Assembly (NCBI GenBank): GCA_029983575.1
Contig: JASBZE010000017.1
Location: 1-24,122, forward strand
DNA from: Peptostreptococcaceae bacterium
Lineage (GTDB): Bacteria; Bacillota; Clostridia; Peptostreptococcales; Peptostreptococcaceae
Direction: 5' to 3'
Length of the DNA stretch: 24,122 nt
The notes beneath the pieces are model-generated. The model was not told the DNA's origin. It ran no database searches and worked only from the letters and a program-made list of their open reading frames with translations. Positions 7,801-15,140 of this stretch are shown here, piece by piece; the first letter of the stretch is position 1, and each line of letters starts with the position of its first letter. Made by a program: the position numbers and the translations under genes.

Positions 7801-9133
7801 AAGGGGATATACTACTGGAAGTTGTGCGGCGGCGGCAACCTCTGCAGCTCTTAGGGGGCTCCTATTTAAAGAGGTTCCGGATATAGTCAGGCTAACCCTA
7901 CCTAAAAAAGAAGTCATAGATATTGAGGTGTTTGACTTTGAAATGGGAGAAAATTGGTGTAGCTCTACCGTTATTAAAGATGGAGGAGACGATATTGACG
8001 CGACAAATAATATGGAGATAGTTTCTCGTGTAATGATTTTTGACAATGGAGATTTTACAAGTAATTCTGATATTTCTATAGGTCTAGCTAAAAACGGCTC
8101 ATACAAATACGAGCTAAAAAATGTAAGGGTCTTGATTACATCTGGAGTAGGCATTGGAGTAGCTTCTAGAAGTGGGCTCGGTTGTGAAGTTGGAAAGCCG
8201 GCGATAAACCCCGTTCCCAGAGAGATGATAATAAATGAAGTCAAAAGGCTGATAGAAAAGTACGATGATTCTCAGGCAGTCGATAGTATAGGTAGTTTGG
8301 AAATTAATAAAGATAGCTTGGAAATCAATAAAGAAGATGAGTTTGAATCTAACAAAAAAACTAGGCTGAAAATCAATAAAGAAGATGATTTTGAAGGTGA
8401 CAAAGAAGCTAGGCTGAAAATTAATAAAGAAAATAATCTGAAATCAGAAAAACTCGCCAATAAAACCATAGTAGTCGAGATATCCGCTCCAAAGGGAGAA
8501 GAGATTGCAAAAAAGACTTTTAATGAAAAGCTAGGAATTATTGGAGGCATATCAATTATTGGGACGACTGGAATTGTTGAGCCTATGAGCGAGGAAGGTT
8601 GGAAGAAGACCCTGTCAATTGAACTCGAGATGCAAAAAAATAAGGGGATGAGCACTGCCTACCTGGCTCCGGGAAATCACGGAACTGCTTTTTTAATAGA
8701 CAGGTTTCATATAAATGGGGAAGACATAGTAAAAATATCGAATTTTGTCGGATATATGTTGATGGAGGCTAAGAGACTCGGTTTTAAAAAGATTTTTTTG
8801 GTAGGTCATATTGGAAAGCTCGTAAAGGTTGCAGGAGGAATTTTTCATACACACTCAAGGGTTAGCGATGCAAGAAACGAGATTTTAATCGCCAACCTAG
8901 CTCTGATGGGAGCACCAACTGAACTTCTAAAAAAAGTCGAAAAAACTCGTACAACAGATGAATCCGTAGACATGATATTGAATGAAGGATATGGGGAAGT
9001 ATATAATATCTTGGCTAGAAAATGCGTCAAGAGGTCAAAGGAACATATGAGAGATGAAAATATCGATATGTATGTTGCCCTATTTAGTCTTGACGGCAGA
9101 CTTTTAGGGGTTTCAGATAATGAAATGATCTAA
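7763..9133 (+). CDS. cbiD: Cobalt-precorrin-5B C1-methyltransferase CbiD with repeat insert
   Basis: CbiD methylates C1 of cobalt-precorrin-5B using S-adenosylmethionine, giving cobalt-precorrin-6A. The N-terminal KRGYTTGSCAAAAT is the family signature, followed by VIKDGGDDIDATN, TSGVGIGVASRSGL with GKPAINPVPREMI, and near the C-terminus FLVGHIGKLVKVAGGIFHTHS. At 456 residues it is well over the usual roughly 360-380. The excess is a Lys/Asp/Glu/Asn-rich insert at residues about 178-230, between the GKPAINPVPREMI segment and the KTIVVEISAPKGEEIA strand. It is made of a 7-residue unit twice and a 16-residue unit twice. Catalytic regions on both sides look intact. The ATG at 7763 is chosen because the family N-terminus begins there. 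It lacks a strong ribosome site and follows a duplicated copy of its own start. Confidence 0.94.
   Translation: MDKYVIVDGKKYKRGYTTGSCAAAATSAALRGLLFKEVPDIVRLTLPKKEVIDIEVFDFEMGENWCSSTVIKDGGDDIDATNNMEIVSRVMIFDNGDFTSNSDISIGLAKNGSYKYELKNVRVLITSGVGIGVASRSGLGCEVGKPAINPVPREMIINEVKRLIEKYDDSQAVDSIGSLEINKDSLEINKEDEFESNKKTRLKINKEDDFEGDKEARLKINKENNLKSEKLANKTIVVEISAPKGEEIAKKTFNEKLGIIGGISIIGTTGIVEPMSEEGWKKTLSIELEMQKNKGMSTAYLAPGNHGTAFLIDRFHINGEDIVKISNFVGYMLMEAKRLGFKKIFLVGHIGKLVKVAGGIFHTHSRVSDARNEILIANLALMGAPTELLKKVEKTRTTDESVDMILNEGYGEVYNILARKCVKRSKEHMRDENIDMYVALFSLDGRLLGVSDNEMI
8294..8431 (+). repeat. In-frame tandem repeats inside cbiD (2 x 21 bp, 2 x 48 bp)
   Basis: Two 21-bp units (8294-8314 and 8315-8335) encode SLEINKD and SLEINKE; two of their three base differences are synonymous. 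Two 48-bp units (8336-8383 and 8384-8431) encode DEFESNKKTRLKINKE and DDFEGDKEARLKINKE. The INK(E/D) core recurs in all four, suggesting successive rounds of duplication. All units are multiples of three. Confidence 0.94.
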
Positions 9134-9163
9134 AAATTATAAATTTGGTTATGGAGGTTATTT

Positions 9164-9775
9164 ATGATAGAGGTCGTTGGCATTGGCCCGGGTTATGTTA
9201 ACTTGATGACTTTCGAAGTGAGGGAAGTGATTGGTGCGGCGGACGCTATTGTCGGCGGCAGGAGAAATATAGAGGAAATCAAAGATATATTAAATGATGA
9301 TGTAGAACTTTGCTTTATTACAAAGGACCTTGAAAGTGTTAAGGCATTTATTGGAGCGAGAATGGACAAAAATATTGTCGTAGTTGCTTCAGGCGATCCC
9401 TCTCTATATGGAATAAGTAATTTTATACTAAGAAACTTTGACGAGGAGTTTGTAAATATCAGACCAGGAATAAGTGCAGTTCAATATCTTTTTTCTAAGG
9501 CGAAGATAAGTATGAACGACGTGTATATAACGAGCGGACATGGAAAAGTTCCGGATTTTTATAAGATAATTTCAATGGATAAGGTTGCGATGGTGACGGA
9601 TCTTAATTACTCGGTATCAAAGATATCATCAAAACTTGAAGAGCTCGGAGACCATCGGACTGTTATCGTGGGAGAGAACCTAGCTTCTAAGGAAGAGAAG
9701 ATACATAAGCTAAGTTTAAAAGAAGCTAGCGAAATGGAGTTTTCTCCTCTTACATCAGTTATTTTTATTAGGTAA
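9164..9775 (+). CDS. cbiE: Cobalt-precorrin-7 C5-methyltransferase CbiE
   Basis: CbiE is a tetrapyrrole (corrin/porphyrin) methylase that transfers a methyl group from S-adenosylmethionine to C5 of cobalt-precorrin-7. The N-terminal VVGIGPGYVNLMTFEV and ADAIVGGRRN, the VVASGDPSLYGI loop and the RPGISAVQYLFSKA segment are characteristic. In many bacteria CbiE is fused to CbiT. Here the two are separate adjacent genes with a 139-base gap. The 203-residue length is normal for a stand-alone CbiE. An ATGGAGG ribosome site precedes the ATG. Confidence 0.94.
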   Translation: MIEVVGIGPGYVNLMTFEVREVIGAADAIVGGRRNIEEIKDILNDDVELCFITKDLESVKAFIGARMDKNIVVVASGDPSLYGISNFILRNFDEEFVNIRPGISAVQYLFSKAKISMNDVYITSGHGKVPDFYKIISMDKVAMVTDLNYSVSKISSKLEELGDHRTVIVGENLASKEEKIHKLSLKEASEMEFSPLTSVIFIR

Positions 9776-9883
9776 GTATCAGGAAAGATATTATAAAGGA
9801 TAGATTTTAGCAAAATATGTAAGAAACAAAAGAGTAAAGCAAACAAAGTAATAAATAAAAATTGCTAGGTAGATTGCTAAACT

Positions 9884-9929
9884 ATAAATAGATGGAAAAT
9901 CAGGAGATAAATAGATGAAAAACAGCGAG
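9884..9929 (+). repeat. Imperfect tandem duplication of the cbiT start region, with overlapping short upstream ORF
   Basis: A 23-bp unit beginning ATAAATAGATG occurs at 9884-9906 and, with several mismatches, at 9907-9929; the second copy holds the cbiT ATG at 9915. The upstream ATG at 9892 opens an eight-codon frame (MENQEINR) whose TGA at 9916-9918 overlaps the cbiT start as ATGA. The CAGGAG ribosome site for cbiT lies inside this short frame. The rest of the gap (9776-9883) is AT-rich with nothing I can name. Confidence 0.65.
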
Positions 9930-10628
9930 TTTATTACGGTGGACGTACCTATTACAAAGGAAGAGGTAAGGGCGATCGCCTTGTCAAAATTGGATATATT
10001 GAGGGCTGAGAAATTTCTTGACATTGGTTCGGGAACTGGGAGCGTGAGTGTTGAAGCAGCTGTTATGAATGAAAATCTAAAGGTTTATTCAATTGATGAT
10101 GACCCGCGAGCGGAGAAACTCCTAAAGAAAAATATTGAGAAGTTTAAGCTTAACAATATCTGTTTCTTTAAGGGAAAGGCACCCCTAGATAATTTCGATA
10201 CAACCAAAGAGGTTGAAATTAACGAAAATGTTGATATAAATAAACAGGTAAAAGTTGATACAAATAAACAGGCAAAAACAGATGATTATGCGTATACAAG
10301 CAAAGAGGTTGATGCAAATATTGACAAAAGTACAAACAAAATTGATAATGATCAAAAAGATTCTTTTGATGCGGTTTTTATCGGAGGAACTGGGGGAAAT
10401 CTCAAAGAGATAATTTCATGGACAAGGACAATTCTAAAGCCAGGCGGTAGGGTTGTAGCTAACTTTATCATTAACGACACCTTCAATCAAGCCTACAATT
10501 TTTTTAAAGAAGTTGGTTTTAGCGAGGTAGAGGTTTTGCAGCTAAGCGTAAATGTGCTTTCTACTCTAGGAAAGGGAGAGTATTTTAAACCGCAAAATCC
10601 TATTTTTATTATATCTGCAAGAAAGTAG
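9915..10628 (+). CDS. cbiT: Cobalt-precorrin-6B C15-methyltransferase (decarboxylating) CbiT, with repeat insert
   Basis: CbiT methylates C15 and decarboxylates the C12 acetate side chain of cobalt-precorrin-6B. The Rossmann-type SAM-binding fold is clear. PITKEEVRAIALSKL is followed by FLDIGSGTGSVSVEAA (motif I), VYSIDDDPRAEKLLKKNI, and later DAVFIGGTGGNLKEII with LKPGGRVVANFI. The protein has 237 residues where about 185-195 is usual. The excess is a Lys/Asp/Asn/Thr-rich insert at residues about 97-148, between KGKAPLDNF and SFDAVFIGG, containing two 8-residue units (VDINKQVK, VDTNKQAK). Conserved motifs on either side line up, so the fold is probably preserved with a long surface loop. GGAG precedes the ATG. 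Confidence 0.94.
   Translation: MKNSEFITVDVPITKEEVRAIALSKLDILRAEKFLDIGSGTGSVSVEAAVMNENLKVYSIDDDPRAEKLLKKNIEKFKLNNICFFKGKAPLDNFDTTKEVEINENVDINKQVKVDTNKQAKTDDYAYTSKEVDANIDKSTNKIDNDQKDSFDAVFIGGTGGNLKEIISWTRTILKPGGRVVANFIINDTFNQAYNFFKEVGFSEVEVLQLSVNVLSTLGKGEYFKPQNPIFIISARK
10230..10277 (+). repeat. In-frame 2 x 24-bp tandem repeat inside cbiT
   Basis: Copies at 10230-10253 and 10254-10277 encode VDINKQVK and VDTNKQAK and differ at two bases. A further related pair, TKEVEINE upstream and SKEVDANI downstream, flanks them within the same insert, suggesting a larger, older duplication. Confidence 0.9.
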
Positions 10629-10663
10629 ACAAACCAATGGCAGAAATAATAAAAAATGTTCAA

Positions 10664-10702
10664 TTTGTTATTGAAATTTGTTATTGCAATTCTTATTGCA
10701 AT
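10664..10702 (+). repeat. 3 x 13-bp tandem repeat in the cbiT-cbiF gap
   Basis: Units TTTGTTATTGAAA (10664-10676), TTTGTTATTGCAA (10677-10689) and TTCTTATTGCAAT (10690-10702) lie end to end, followed by a CAATTAAAG doublet. The 138-base gap holds no gene or terminator that I can see. Confidence 0.8.
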
Positions 10703-10766
10703 TAAAGATTTCAATTAAAGTATCAATTTAGGAATAAAGACAAAAGAAAAATAGAAAGGATGACTT

Positions 10767-11537
10767 ATGCAATTAAATAAAGAATTAGTATATTTTGTCG
10801 GTGCCGGTCCAGGTGCGCCGGATTTAATTACGCTCAGGGGGCATAAGTGTTTGAGCGAGGCCGATGTAGTAATTTACGCGGGCAGTTTAGTAAATCCTGA
10901 GCTTCTCGATTATACTAAGGAGGGGGCTGAGATTTACAACAGCGCCTATATGGATTTAGATGAAATAATTGCTGTGATGAGAGATTCGGTAAGGCAAAAT
11001 AAATTTGTAGTCAGGCTTCACACGGGAGATATGTCTATTTACGGATCAATCCGCGAGCAAACTGAAGAGCTCGATAAACTCAATATAGGGTATGAATGTG
11101 TGCCGGGGGTAAGCTCTTTTTTAGGGGCAGCTTCAGAGTTGAAAGTGGAGTACACCGTTCCGGAAATATCTCAATCCCTTATAATTACTCGTATGGAGGG
11201 AAGAACACCAGTGTCTAAGCTGGAAAGTTTAAAGAGTTTTGCCTCTCACAGGACGTCGATGGTAATATTTTTATCGGCTTCGATGATTGAAGGAGTACAA
11301 AAAGAGCTCTTAGACGGAGGATATCCATCAGATACTCCAGCTCTAGTAATTTACAAGGCTACGTGGGAGGATCAAAAAATAGTCAGGGGCACTCTAGAAA
11401 ATATAGTTGAAAGAGTAAAAAAAGAGGGTATAAACAAGACTGCTCTCATAATGGTGGGCGACTTTTTAGGAAAATCATTTAACTACTCGAAATTATACGA
11501 TAAATTCTTTGAAACTGAATACCGAAGAGGAAAATAA
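10767..11537 (+). CDS. cbiF: Cobalt-precorrin-4 C11-methyltransferase CbiF
   Basis: CbiF transfers a methyl group from S-adenosylmethionine to C11 of cobalt-precorrin-4. The tetrapyrrole methylase signature FVGAGPGAPDLITLRG opens the protein, followed by VVIYAGSLVNPELL and the CbiF/CobM-typical RLHTGDMSIYG and CVPGVSSFLGAAS. The 256 residues are normal, with no insert. AAAGGA precedes the ATG at 10767. The end of the gene carries the GAAGAGG that serves as ribosome binding site for cbiG, whose start is one base past the stop, so the two are tightly coupled. Confidence 0.95.
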   Translation: MQLNKELVYFVGAGPGAPDLITLRGHKCLSEADVVIYAGSLVNPELLDYTKEGAEIYNSAYMDLDEIIAVMRDSVRQNKFVVRLHTGDMSIYGSIREQTEELDKLNIGYECVPGVSSFLGAASELKVEYTVPEISQSLIITRMEGRTPVSKLESLKSFASHRTSMVIFLSASMIEGVQKELLDGGYPSDTPALVIYKATWEDQKIVRGTLENIVERVKKEGINKTALIMVGDFLGKSFNYSKLYDKFFETEYRRGK

Positions 11538-11538
11538 G

Positions 11539-12756
11539 GTGGTGTTTAAGATAGAGACTATCGCAATTATAACTTTTACGGATAACGGAGAGAAAATAGC
11601 AGACAAGCTAAAGAGTGAATTTGATTATACAGGGAAAAATGATAAGGTCAAATTTGATAAAACTAAACTTGGTAAAGACAAACTTGATAAAAACGAGTTT
11701 GATAAAGATAAATCTTATTTAAGTTTAAATGCGACTTTCAAGGTTGATATATTCAATGACAGAAAGAATAACTCAAAGATGATGGGAGATATTTTTTCTA
11801 AGTATGATTATATAATATTTGTGTCCGCTGTAGGGATAGCTGTCAGATTTATTTCCCCTCACGTATCAGATAAACTAAAGGATCCCGGAGTTGTGGTAGT
11901 TGACGACGGAGAAAATTTTGCCATAAGTCTTTTGAGCGGTCATCTAGGTGGAGCCAATGCACTTTCAAAAAAAGTGGCGTCTGTAATTGGAGCTATTCCT
12001 GTCGTCACGACTGCTACCGATGTAAATAAAAAGACGTCAATAGATTTAATAATGAAGAGGTTAAATGCGAGGTTGATACTAGAAGAAGAAAAACTCGTTA
12101 ATACTTATAAATTATCTTCCAAAGATATTAGATATATAATAAAACTTATTAATTCAGCTCTTATTTCAAAAAAGAAGCGTGTATACATAATTAACGACGG
12201 ATATAAGATTGATACTAGGGGCATGATTGTAATAGGTAAAGGCGAGGTAGAAGAGATTATCCAAGATAAAGCTTATGAAAATTACTTGGTTGTAGTATCA
12301 AATAAACAGAGTGTTCATAAGGTTGATTCAAGTGGATTTAAAAATACCCTACACGTATACCCGAGGGATGTTGTCGTAGGAATTGGTTGCAGGAGAGACA
12401 CGAGCATCACTGATCTAAAAAAAGCAATCTCTGAAATACTAGTCTCAAACGACCTAGCTTTTGAATCCATTGGTTTATTTACGAGCATAGATATTAAATC
12501 TGATGAAAAGGCGATTATAGAACTGTCTGAAGAGATCGGCGTGGGCTTTAGGACCTACTCTAAAGAAGAGCTTCAAAAATTTGACGGATTGTTTAGAGGC
12601 AGTGATTTCGTTAGGGAAAAAGTCGGGGTATCATCGGTTTCTGGAGCTTCGTGTTTCGCGGCTTCTGACAAGGGGATGATTTGTGACCCAACAAAATTTA
12701 AAGGTATAGTATTAGCACTTGGAATATGTGATACAATAGAAAGGAAGGACTTATGA
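11539..12756 (+). CDS. cbiG: Cobalt-precorrin-5A hydrolase CbiG with repeat insert, GTG start
   Basis: CbiG opens the delta-lactone of cobalt-precorrin-5A and releases the two-carbon fragment as acetaldehyde, contracting the ring. The N-terminal part shows IAIITFTDNGEKIADKL, then FVSAVGIAVRFISPHVSDK, LSGHLGGANAL and TTATDVNKKTSID. The C-terminal CobE-like domain begins VVGIGCRRDTS. The reading frame extends upstream to a TTG at 11509 inside cbiF, but that has no ribosome site. The GTG at 11539 lies 8 bases after GAAGAGG (11524-11530), directly past the cbiF stop, and fits the family N-terminus; the GTG at 11542 is an alternative. Residues about 25-60 hold a lysine/aspartate-rich insert with four 5-residue repeats. 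The stop overlaps cbiH as ATGA. Confidence 0.93.
   Translation: MVFKIETIAIITFTDNGEKIADKLKSEFDYTGKNDKVKFDKTKLGKDKLDKNEFDKDKSYLSLNATFKVDIFNDRKNNSKMMGDIFSKYDYIIFVSAVGIAVRFISPHVSDKLKDPGVVVVDDGENFAISLLSGHLGGANALSKKVASVIGAIPVVTTATDVNKKTSIDLIMKRLNARLILEEEKLVNTYKLSSKDIRYIIKLINSALISKKKRVYIINDGYKIDTRGMIVIGKGEVEEIIQDKAYENYLVVVSNKQSVHKVDSSGFKNTLHVYPRDVVVGIGCRRDTSITDLKKAISEILVSNDLAFESIGLFTSIDIKSDEKAIIELSEEIGVGFRTYSKEELQKFDGLFRGSDFVREKVGVSSVSGASCFAASDKGMICDPTKFKGIVLALGICDTIERKDL
11650..11709 (+). repeat. In-frame 4 x 15-bp tandem repeat inside cbiG
   Basis: Four consecutive 15-bp units encode KFDKT, KLGKD, KLDKN and EFDKD (consensus [KE][FL][DG]K-x). They lie between the first beta-strand region of CbiG and the FKVDIFNDRK segment, adding a highly charged loop. 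Confidence 0.88.
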
Positions 12757-13484
12757 TTTACGTAGTCGGAATTGGGCCTGGAGATAGGTTAGCTATGACA
12801 GTCGAGGCAGAAAAAATTATTAAAGACTCAGATATTATCGTAGGTTACAAAACTTACCTAGACCTGATTTCAGAGCTTATAGCTGATAAAAAGGTCGTGT
12901 CTACTGGCATGACTAAGGAGGTTGAGAGGTGTACTAGGGCAATCGAGCTCTCACTTGAAAATCCAAATAGCATAGTCAGCATTGTGAGTTCGGGAGATTC
13001 AGGTATATATGGTATGGCAGGACTTGTTTACGAGCTTGCCGAAAAATTAAAATACAGAGGAAAAATTGAGGTGGTACCAGGCGTTACATCGAGTGTTGCA
13101 GCGGCTGCTCTATTAGGCGCGCCAATAATGCACGATTACGCCACCATAAGCTTAAGCGACTTACTCACTCCTTGGGATTTGATTGAGAAAAGAATAGAGC
13201 TTTCCAGTGAGGCGGATATGGTGATTTGCCTATATAATCCGAGAAGTAAGACTAGGGTAAGACAACTACCTAGGGCTGTTGAGTTGATGCTTAAGCACAA
13301 AGACGGCAACACACCGGTGGGTATTGTAAAAGACGCATATAGGGAAAATCAAGTCGTATACACTACTACACTGGATAATATCGACTACGATGACATAGAT
13401 ATGAGGACAGTCATCATAGTTGGGAATAAGACGAGTTATATTAATGATGGTAAGATCATCACACCAAGGGGTTACAAACTTTAA
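12753..13484 (+). CDS. cbiH: Cobalt-precorrin-3B C17-methyltransferase CbiH
   Basis: CbiH methylates C17 of cobalt-precorrin-3 and promotes ring contraction to cobalt-precorrin-4. The tetrapyrrole methylase start YVVGIGPGDRLAMTVEA is followed by CbiH/CobJ-type features: VGYKTYLDLI, VSSGDSGIYGMAGL, VVPGVTSSVAAAALLGAPI with MHDYATISLSDLLTPW, and ICLYNPRSKTR. The 243 residues form a stand-alone CbiH without extra domains or repeats. The ATG overlaps the cbiG stop (ATGA) and follows AAGGAAGG. Confidence 0.95.
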   Translation: MIYVVGIGPGDRLAMTVEAEKIIKDSDIIVGYKTYLDLISELIADKKVVSTGMTKEVERCTRAIELSLENPNSIVSIVSSGDSGIYGMAGLVYELAEKLKYRGKIEVVPGVTSSVAAAALLGAPIMHDYATISLSDLLTPWDLIEKRIELSSEADMVICLYNPRSKTRVRQLPRAVELMLKHKDGNTPVGIVKDAYRENQVVYTTTLDNIDYDDIDMRTVIIVGNKTSYINDGKIITPRGYKL

Positions 13485-13511
13485 CTGTAAAATTATTAAG
13501 GGGGCTGTACA

Positions 13512-14276
13512 ATGATACTAATTTTTGGTGGAACATCAGATAGTTTGGAATTTGCAGAAATACTCAACGATATGGGCGAGGATTACGTGCTGAGCGTTGC
13601 GACTGACTACGGCGAAAATCTAGCAAAGCCTTATGCTAAGAACATCGTTGCTAAAAGGATGGACGAGATAGGTATCGAAAAATATATCACGGATAATGAT
13701 ATAGACCTAGTTCTTGACATGACTCACCCATATGCTGTAGAGGTATCAAAAAATGTTATCGACGCATGCGAGAATACGGGAGCTAAGTACATGAGGTTTG
13801 AGAGAGCTAGACTTATCGAGTATGCCGTTCACGATAATTTACATCTAGTTGAGGACTATCCTGCTGCCGTAGAGTTTTTAAATTCTAGAAAGGATTTAAA
13901 GAGGGTATTTTTAGGTACGGGCAGCAACAACCTCGAGCTATTTTGTAAGGAGCTAGTAGATAAGGAAATTTTCGCAAGGGTTATACCATCTCCTAGTATA
14001 ATAGAGAAGTGTACTGACCTCGGAATAAGCTATAGCAATATAGTGGCAATGCAGGGACCTTACAGTACGGAATTAAATATGGGTATGTTAAATCACTTCG
14101 ACTGTGATGTGCTTGTTACCAAGGAAAGTGGAGCTAGCGGCGGATTTATAGAAAAGGTCGAAGCCTGTACTATGCTTGGAATAGATGCGGTAATAATTGA
14201 TAGACCAAAGATAGATTATCCAAGAATGGTAGATAATTATGAAGATTTAAGGGAGTTTGTCAAGGAAAATAGATAA
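13512..14276 (+). CDS. cbiJ: Cobalt-precorrin-6A reductase CbiJ
   Basis: CbiJ reduces cobalt-precorrin-6A to cobalt-precorrin-6B with a nicotinamide cofactor. Family features are the N-terminal ILIFGGTSDSLEFAEIL nucleotide-binding loop, LVLDMTHPYAVEVSKNV, the MRFERARL segment, VFLGTGSNNLELF, AMQGPYSTELN and VTKESGASGGFIEKVEA. The 254 residues are normal for CbiJ/CobK. AAGGGGG stands about 7 bases before the ATG. A 79-base AT-rich gap with several GATAAAG-like words but no clear structure separates it from cbiK. Confidence 0.93.
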   Translation: MILIFGGTSDSLEFAEILNDMGEDYVLSVATDYGENLAKPYAKNIVAKRMDEIGIEKYITDNDIDLVLDMTHPYAVEVSKNVIDACENTGAKYMRFERARLIEYAVHDNLHLVEDYPAAVEFLNSRKDLKRVFLGTGSNNLELFCKELVDKEIFARVIPSPSIIEKCTDLGISYSNIVAMQGPYSTELNMGMLNHFDCDVLVTKESGASGGFIEKVEACTMLGIDAVIIDRPKIDYPRMVDNYEDLREFVKENR

Positions 14277-14355
14277 AAAACTTTGATAAAGATATAAAAT
14301 TAGATAAAGTAGTAAGAATAAAAAACAGATAAAGAAACACAGATAGGAGGATGCT

Positions 14356-15123
14356 ATGAAAAAAGCACTACTCGTCGTAAGTTTCGGAACTTCTGTCAAG
14401 GAGACCGTCTCAAAGACGATAATACCAACCGAAGAAAAATTAAAATCAAATCACGAGGACAGGGATTTTTTTAGATGCTATACCTCTCCTAGGATAATTG
14501 CAAAGCTTAGAAAAAGGGGAGAGAGCATCGATAATTTTGAAGAGGCTCTAATAAAAATCGCAGACGGAGGTTATGAGGATGTTTTAGTTCAAACAACGTT
14601 TCTCCTAGAGGCGATAGAGTACGAAAAAATTGTAAAAACACTTGATGAGTACAGAGATAAATTTAAAAAGGTATTTTTGGGAAGGGCTCTATTAGGTGGC
14701 GAGAAAAATATAATGTCTGTTGCAAATGCAATAGACTCAGATATTAAAGACGTGCTAAAATCTAAACCGACGGTGTTTATGGGCCATGGAACTGATCACA
14801 GGGAAGACAAGGCTTATGAAGAGGTCGAGTCAAATCTCAGAGGGCTTTCAAATTCCGTATACGTTGGGAGCGTCGAGGGAGAGAGAACCATAGACGATAT
14901 CTTAAAAGAACTAAAAAATGATGGGGTAACTAGGGTAAATCTAGTTCCGTTTATGTTGGTTTGCGGATTACACGTCAAAGAGGACATGATAGGAGAAGAC
15001 GAAGATTCTTGGAAAAACACCTTAAATAGAAACGGTATAGAAACTGATGAGGTTTTGATTGGACTTGGAGAACTTGGCAGTATCCAAGATATAATTGTAA
15101 AAAATTCAAAAGGCTTAGTTTAA
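14356..15123 (+). CDS. cbiK: Sirohydrochlorin cobaltochelatase CbiK
   Basis: CbiK inserts Co2+ into sirohydrochlorin without ATP, the committed step of the anaerobic cobalamin branch. The class II chelatase signatures are ALLVVSFGTSVKETVSKTI at the N-terminus, H144 in FMGHGTDHREDKAYE, and H206 in MLVCGLHVKEDMIGE. These positions closely match the two metal-binding histidines known from Salmonella CbiK. There is no signal peptide, so it is the cytoplasmic form rather than the exported heme-binding relative. The 255 residues are normal. ATAGGAGG precedes the ATG, and cbiL begins 17 bases after the stop. Confidence 0.95.
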   Translation: MKKALLVVSFGTSVKETVSKTIIPTEEKLKSNHEDRDFFRCYTSPRIIAKLRKRGESIDNFEEALIKIADGGYEDVLVQTTFLLEAIEYEKIVKTLDEYRDKFKKVFLGRALLGGEKNIMSVANAIDSDIKDVLKSKPTVFMGHGTDHREDKAYEEVESNLRGLSNSVYVGSVEGERTIDDILKELKNDGVTRVNLVPFMLVCGLHVKEDMIGEDEDSWKNTLNRNGIETDEVLIGLGELGSIQDIIVKNSKGLV

Positions 15124-15140
15124 GTGAATAAGGAGAAAAT

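Noticed and set aside
7579..8244. 221-codon open frame on the minus strand across cbiC/cbiD
   Set aside because: It lies opposite the conserved coding of CbiC and CbiD, has a composition rich in Ser/Ile/Leu typical of antisense frames, no ribosome site and no recognisable family.
8294..8431. CRISPR-like array
   Set aside because: The repeats are directly adjacent without spacers and maintain the CbiD reading frame, so this is coding repeat expansion.
9776..9914. A small gene between cbiE and cbiT
   Set aside because: The only short frames lack ribosome sites or are by-products of the 23-bp duplication; nothing supports a real gene.
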